A stretch of 64,000 bases of DNA from Janthinobacterium sp. 61 (GTDB taxonomy: Bacteria > Pseudomonadota > Gammaproteobacteria > Burkholderiales > Burkholderiaceae_D): the NCBI RefSeq assembly GCF_002846335.1, contig NZ_PJMQ01000001.1, positions 620,001-684,000 on the forward strand, in the 5' to 3' direction. Numbering within the stretch: the first letter of the stretch is position 1; each line of letters begins with the position of its first letter. Below, piece after piece: positions 60,593 through 64,000 of this stretch. A program made the position numbers and the translations under genes. Under the pieces are notes generated by a model, which was not told where the DNA came from, made no database searches, and saw nothing but the letters and a program-made list of their open reading frames with translations.

Positions 60593-61654
60593 TTAGTTGT
60601 GCTCGATGCCGAGCAGGGTGTTGATTTGTTGCGCGCTGACGGGGGCGCCGGCGAAGTCGTCGAAGATCTTGTCCGTCACGGGAATGATGTGGGCATTGAT
60701 GAAAGCCACGCCCTCGCGCGCACCCACTTCCTGGTCCTTCAGGCAGCATTCCCATTCCAGGGTGGCCCAGCCCGCGTAATCGTTTTGCGCCATCTTCGAA
60801 AAGATCGCCTTGAAGTCGACCTGGCCATCGCCCAGCGAGCGGAAGCGCCCGGCGCGGTTTTCCCACGACTGGTAGCCGCCGTAAATGCCTTGCCGTCCCG
60901 TCGGATTGAACTCCGCATCCTTCACATGGAACATGCGGATGTGGTCTTTGTAAATATCGATGAATTCCAGGTAGTTCAGCTGCTGCAGCACGAAGTGGCT
61001 GGGGTCGAACAGCATCTTGCAGCGCGGGTGGCGTCCCACGCGCTCGTAAAACATCTCGAAGCTGATGCCATCATGCAGGTCTTCGCTGGGGTGGATTTCG
61101 TAGCACAGGTTGACGCCCTGTTCCTCGCACACGTCGAGGATAGGCAGCCAGCGGCGCGCCAGTTCGTCGAAGGCCGTTTCGATCAGGCCGGGCGGGCGCT
61201 GCGGGAACGGGAACAGATATGGCCAGGCGAATGAGCCGGAAAATGTGCCCATTTCCGTCAGGCCCAGGCGCTTCGAGGCCATGGCCGCCAGCTTGACCTG
61301 CTCGATGGCCCATGCCGTGCGTGCCGCCGGCTGGCCACGCAGGTGTTCCGGCGCGAAGCTGTCGCACAGCGCGTCGTAGGCCGGATGTACGGCCACCAGC
61401 TGGCCGAGGATGTGCGTTGTCAGTTCGCTGATGACCAGGCCGTGGCTGGCCAGCATGGCGACCAGTTCGTCGCAGTATTGCTGGCTGTGGGCGGCTTGCG
61501 CCACGTCGAACAGGCGCGCATCCCAGGCGGGAATCTGCAGGGCCTTGAAGCCCATGCCGGCCGCCCACTCGGCGATGGCAGGCAGGGTGTTGAAGGGCGC
61601 CGTATCGGCGGCGAATTGTGCCAGGTGCAGGCTGGGTCCTTGGATGGTTTTCAT
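60593..61654 (-). CDS. Sugar phosphate isomerase/epimerase-like TIM barrel protein
   Basis: 353 residues, AP-endonuclease-2-like TIM barrel. Metal-ligand residues are seen in VNLCYEIHPSEDLHDG, KMLFDPSHFVLQQL, MFHVKDAEFNPTG and TLEWECCLKDQEVGAREGV. It probably isomerises a sugar or inositol derivative; partner genes are hydrolases, so the real substrate may be a plant glycoside-like or cyclic compound. First gene of a three-gene operon, under a promoter covered by a palindrome facing the TetR gene. Confidence 0.87.
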   Translation of the reverse strand: MKTIQGPSLHLAQFAADTAPFNTLPAIAEWAAGMGFKALQIPAWDARLFDVAQAAHSQQYCDELVAMLASHGLVISELTTHILGQLVAVHPAYDALCDSFAPEHLRGQPAARTAWAIEQVKLAAMASKRLGLTEMGTFSGSFAWPYLFPFPQRPPGLIETAFDELARRWLPILDVCEEQGVNLCYEIHPSEDLHDGISFEMFYERVGRHPRCKMLFDPSHFVLQQLNYLEFIDIYKDHIRMFHVKDAEFNPTGRQGIYGGYQSWENRAGRFRSLGDGQVDFKAIFSKMAQNDYAGWATLEWECCLKDQEVGAREGVAFINAHIIPVTDKIFDDFAGAPVSAQQINTLLGIEHN

Positions 61655-61662
61655 ATCGGCTC

Positions 61663-61690
61663 CTATTGTTTGTCGATCGACAAAGAATAG
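61663..61690. promoter_or_regulatory. 28-bp palindromic operator, candidate TetR site
   Basis: TTTGTCGATCGACAAA is a perfect 16-bp core, flanked by CTATTG on the left and GAATAG on the right, which pair except at one position. It ends 9 bp from the epimerase start codon and covers the -10 of the promoter annotated next to it. Position between the epimerase operon and the divergent tetR gene makes that regulator the likely ligand. Confidence 0.7.
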
Positions 61691-61712
61691 GTGAAATTTT
61701 TTGCGCGGTCAA
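61684..61712 (-). promoter_or_regulatory. Sigma70 promoter of the epimerase-hydrolase operon
   Basis: On the minus strand TTGACC (-35, 61707-61712), 17 bp, then TATTCT (-10, 61684-61689). Good fit to the consensus. The -10 lies within the palindromic operator, so a bound TetR repressor would exclude RNA polymerase. AGGAG follows before the ATG at 61654. Confidence 0.7.
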
Positions 61713-61794
61713 GGTGCAACTGCAAAATAAATCACGAAGGCGGCTTGCATGCCAGGCGTTATACTGGCCGCCAGTTTGCAAGCAGAGGATGAAA

Positions 61795-62391
61795 ATGGCA
61801 GGAAGACCGAGGGAATTTGACCGCGCGCTGGCGCTGGCAAAAGCGCGCGACGCATTCTGGACGCGCGGCTACGAGGGTGTGTCGATGGCCGACCTGGTGG
61901 CGGCGCTGGGCATCGCCTCGGCGCGCATCTATGCGGCGTTTGGTTCGAAAGAGCAGCTGTTCCGCGAAGCCGTGGAGCTATACGAGTCGGGTGAGGGCGC
62001 GTTTGCCGTGCATGCCTTGGCCGCCAGCTTGAATGTGCGCGACGCGGTGGCGCGCATGCTGGAAGAAGCCGTGCTGCTGTACACGCGCAGCGGCCAGCCG
62101 CAAGGCTGCATGGTGGTCACGGCCGCCACGAATACGAGTGCGGAAAACGCCGGCATCGCCGACTGGCTGGCGCAACACCGCCGCGCGCGCACGCAAGCCG
62201 TCATCGAGCGCTTGCGCGCGGCGCAGCTGGCGGGAGAATTAAAAAAGGAAGCGGATGTGCAGGCGCTGGGCGACTACTATGCAGCCTTGCTGCACGGCCT
62301 GTCGGTGCAGGCGCGCGACGGCATTCCCGCCGAACGGCTGCTGGCGCTGATTCAGCCTGCCATGGCGCCGCTGGCGCTGGCTATGATGTAA
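61795..62391 (+). CDS. TetR-family transcriptional regulator
   Basis: 198 residues. The DNA-binding domain is at the N-terminus: RPREFDRALALAKARDAFWTRGYEGVSMADLVAALGIASARIYAAFGSKEQLFREAV (with breaks). The rest is a helical ligand-binding domain with GCMVVTAATNTSAENAGI, as in AcrR/YcdC-like members. AGAGG favours ATG 61795 over 61789. Divergent from the epimerase operon, whose promoter holds the palindrome described; it probably represses that operon and perhaps itself. Confidence 0.9.
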   Translation: MAGRPREFDRALALAKARDAFWTRGYEGVSMADLVAALGIASARIYAAFGSKEQLFREAVELYESGEGAFAVHALAASLNVRDAVARMLEEAVLLYTRSGQPQGCMVVTAATNTSAENAGIADWLAQHRRARTQAVIERLRAAQLAGELKKEADVQALGDYYAALLHGLSVQARDGIPAERLLALIQPAMAPLALAMM

Positions 62392-62404
62392 ATAGTCACA
62401 GGGT

Positions 62405-62776
62405 TCAGGTTTTGACGTCGATCAGGCTACCCAGGGCCTGGTCGGCTGCCTTGACGACATTGGCCGACAGGTTGAAACCTGCCTTGTAGACCAGGTTATC
62501 CGTCAGTTCAGAAGCGAGGCCCACGCCGTTCGGCCGGCTTTCAGCCGTCTTGGCCGCAGTCGCATTGGCGCCGCTGACGCTTTCGCCGGCGGCCAGCTTG
62601 CGCCCTTCGACGGAGAGGGTGACGCCCGTGCCGGCCGGGCTGGCTTCCTGGAAGTTGGCCGACTGTGGCTGGAAGCCCGGCGTATTCGCATTGGCGATAT
62701 TGTTGGCGGCCACATCCAGCGCGCGCTGGTTGGCGGTCAGCCCCGAGGTGCCGGTGGTGAGGGCGGATATGGACAT
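62405..62776 (-). CDS. Small flagellar-rod-like protein
   Basis: 123 residues. The N-terminal flagellar basal-body-rod motif is plain: LTANQRALDVAANNIANANTPGFQ. The C-terminus DNLVYKAGFNLSANVVKAADQALGSLIDVKT (positions about 92-123) is the matching rod or hook C-terminal domain. A short Gly/Ala-rich middle joins them, so it is shorter than FlgC or FlgG. No other flagellar gene is in the window. AAGGAGCTGCC precedes ATG 62776. Convergent with tetR, 14 bp apart. Confidence 0.82.
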   Translation of the reverse strand: MSISALTTGTSGLTANQRALDVAANNIANANTPGFQPQSANFQEASPAGTGVTLSVEGRKLAAGESVSGANATAAKTAESRPNGVGLASELTDNLVYKAGFNLSANVVKAADQALGSLIDVKT

Positions 62777-63226
62777 GGCAGCTCCTTCAGAATGCACCTA
62801 GTTTACTCCTGCCAGCGGGAAAAGTGTGGTGGTGCAAGGCAACAATTTTTCCTGGCGGTACTTGCCGGAAAAGGAGGTGCATGAGGTGATTTTTCATATT
62901 CTCCTGTGGCATTTCACTGCCTGGAGTGGCACGGTAGTCTTCCGCCGAGTCCGCCACTTCCTGCCTGTATCGTTTCATGCTCCGGAGGTGTGCTGCTCAA
63001 CTTGTGTCGGCCAGCGGCGCAGCAGCATGCCGTGCCAGCTGTATTCGGTCGATGAAAGCGTTGCTTGGCCAGGCGCCAGCACCTGCGCGAGTACCGCCGC
63101 CGATGCGCAATAGGTGCACCGCGCACGATAGTTGTCGCCGAAACGGGGGATGGGCGAATATACTAGGCGAAAAGGGAGGCGTAGCGCTTCCCGTCCGCCC
63201 TTATCATCCAGCGAGAATTCACCCTT
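62777..63226. other. 450-bp stretch without a convincing gene
   Basis: Short open frames exist on both strands (for example 62787-62978 minus, 63 codons) but none has a good ribosome site, family motif or normal codon use for this genome. TATACT at 63159-63164, 63 bp before the NYN gene, may be the -10 of that gene; no matching -35 is seen. Nothing else is recognised. Confidence 0.5.
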
Positions 63227-64000
63227 ATGGCGTCATCCCCAGAAAACCTCAGCATGGCCGTGTTTTGCGACTTCGAGAACGTCGCGCTCGGCGTGCGAGA
63301 TGCAAATTACGAAAAATTCGATATCAAGCCCATCCTTGAACGCTTGCTGCTCAAGGGCAGCATCGTTGTCAAGAAGGCATATTGCGATTGGGACCGTTAT
63401 AAAAGTTTCAAGGGCACCATGCATGAGGCGAACTTCGAACTGATCGAAATTCCCCACGTGCGCCAGTCCGGCAAGAATTCGGCCGACATCCGCCTGGTGG
63501 TCGATGCCCTGGACCTGTGCTATACCAAGGCTCACGTGAACACCTTCGTCATCATCAGCGGCGATTCCGACTTTTCCCCGCTGGTGTCGAAGCTGCGCGA
63601 GAACGCCAAGCAGGTGATCGGCGTGGGCGTCAAGCAATCGACCTCCGACCTGCTGGTGGCCAACTGCGATGAATTCATTTTCTACGACGACCTGGTACGC
63701 GAGAGCCGCCGCACGGCCGCCAAGCGCGACGCGCGCGAAAGCCCGGCTGCGGCCACCAAGCGCTCGCCCGACGAAGAAGTGCGCCGCAAGGAAAAATACG
63801 AGTCGCGCAAGACGGAAGCGATCGAGATGGCCGTCGAAACTTTCGACGCGCTGGTGTCGGAGCGCGGCGACAGCGGCAAGATCTGGGCCTCGATGCTGAA
63901 AGAAGCGATCAAGCGCCGCAAGCCGGACTTCAGCGAGTCCTACTACGGTTTCCGCACCTTCGGCAACCTGCTGGAAGAAGCGCAGGCGCGCGGCTTGCTG
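63227..64000 (+). CDS. NYN-domain protein with LOTUS/OST-HTH segment, 5' part
   Basis: 258 residues visible; the gene runs off the window. NYN (PIN-like) domain about 8-145 with VFCDFENVALG, KKAYCDWDRYKSFK, GKNSADIRLVVDALDLC and VIISGDSDFSPLV, where the Asp residues would bind metal for RNA cleavage. A charged linker rich in Arg, Lys and Glu follows, then GKIWASMLKEAIKRRKPDFSESYYGFRTFGNLLEEA, an OST-HTH/LOTUS-like domain that binds RNA. The pair suggests an RNA-processing role. Start by the ATG before MASSPENL. Confidence 0.88.
   Translation, partial: MASSPENLSMAVFCDFENVALGVRDANYEKFDIKPILERLLLKGSIVVKKAYCDWDRYKSFKGTMHEANFELIEIPHVRQSGKNSADIRLVVDALDLCYTKAHVNTFVIISGDSDFSPLVSKLRENAKQVIGVGVKQSTSDLLVANCDEFIFYDDLVRESRRTAAKRDARESPAAATKRSPDEEVRRKEKYESRKTEAIEMAVETFDALVSERGDSGKIWASMLKEAIKRRKPDFSESYYGFRTFGNLLEEAQARGLL

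Noticed and set aside
62787..62978. 63-codon minus-strand frame considered as a small gene
   Set aside because: A CGGAG sequence is too close to the ATG, no motif is seen, and it overlaps the control region of the flagellar-rod-like gene.

Overview
The window is 64 kb of GC-rich chromosomal DNA, tightly packed with genes on both strands. It contains no tRNA, rRNA, CRISPR array, integrase or insertion sequence that I can see. Codon usage, the gene families and a subclass B3 metallo-beta-lactamase of the kind known from Janthinobacterium point to a beta-proteobacterium of the Oxalobacteraceae, probably Janthinobacterium or a close relative (inference). Gene names rest on reading motifs and family resemblance by eye; no database search was run.

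Layout. 1-10 kb: the end of a LysE/ArgO exporter, an aldehyde dehydrogenase, thioredoxin 2, a MarR regulator coupled to a HEAT-repeat DNA alkylation repair protein, a MocR regulator divergent from an AhpD-like protein, a Bcr-type drug exporter and a serine acetyltransferase. 10-12 kb: a META-domain lipoprotein, the metallo-beta-lactamase and an unknown secreted protein. 11.9-22.8 kb: a two-armed organosulfur locus. The right arm is ssuEADCB (alkanesulfonate uptake and desulfonation). The left arm, divergent from it, has a DszC/SfnB-like flavoprotein, a MetQ-like binding protein, a DszA/NtaA-like monooxygenase and a second SsuA-C-B-like transporter. 22.7-30.6 kb: a HAD phosphatase, a second META lipoprotein, a hydrolase-like protein coupled to another MocR regulator, BenE, a CPBP protease, a gamma-carbonic anhydrase, a fatty acid desaturase and a DUF3144 protein.

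30.6-39.7 kb: gluconokinase behind a yfiR-yfiN-yfiB cyclic-di-GMP module, a Na+/H+ antiporter, and a tri-haem cytochrome c followed by the molybdenum hydroxylase pair iorA-iorB. 39.8-47.6 kb: single genes, including S-formylglutathione hydrolase, a sirtuin, a signal peptidase, oleate hydratase, GNAT, VOC, DinB and HDOD proteins. 47.7-55.9 kb: one eight-gene minus-strand operon (IclR regulator, acyl-CoA dehydrogenase, acyl-CoA ligase, complete liv-type ABC importer) that looks built to import a carboxylic acid, activate it with CoA and oxidise it. 55.9-58.8 kb: a TonB-dependent receptor and a small periplasmic protein of the molybdopterin-binding fold, closed by a clear terminator. 58.8-64 kb: two alpha/beta hydrolases and a sugar epimerase facing a TetR regulator, a small flagellar-rod-like protein and a NYN-domain protein cut by the window end.

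The strongest unexpected signal is upstream of the TonB receptor. Two copies of a sequence matching the ModE molybdate-response box (ATCGCTATATA-N6-TATATAACG) lie 70 bp apart, the second 27 bp before the start codon. Together with the downstream protein this suggests a ModE-controlled outer-membrane molybdenum acquisition system. Other signals are a motif shared by the serine acetyltransferase promoter and the sulfonate locus, a probably leaderless marR transcript under twin palindromes, a TetR operator lying on a near-consensus promoter, and repeat elements that supply the stop codons of two convergent genes.
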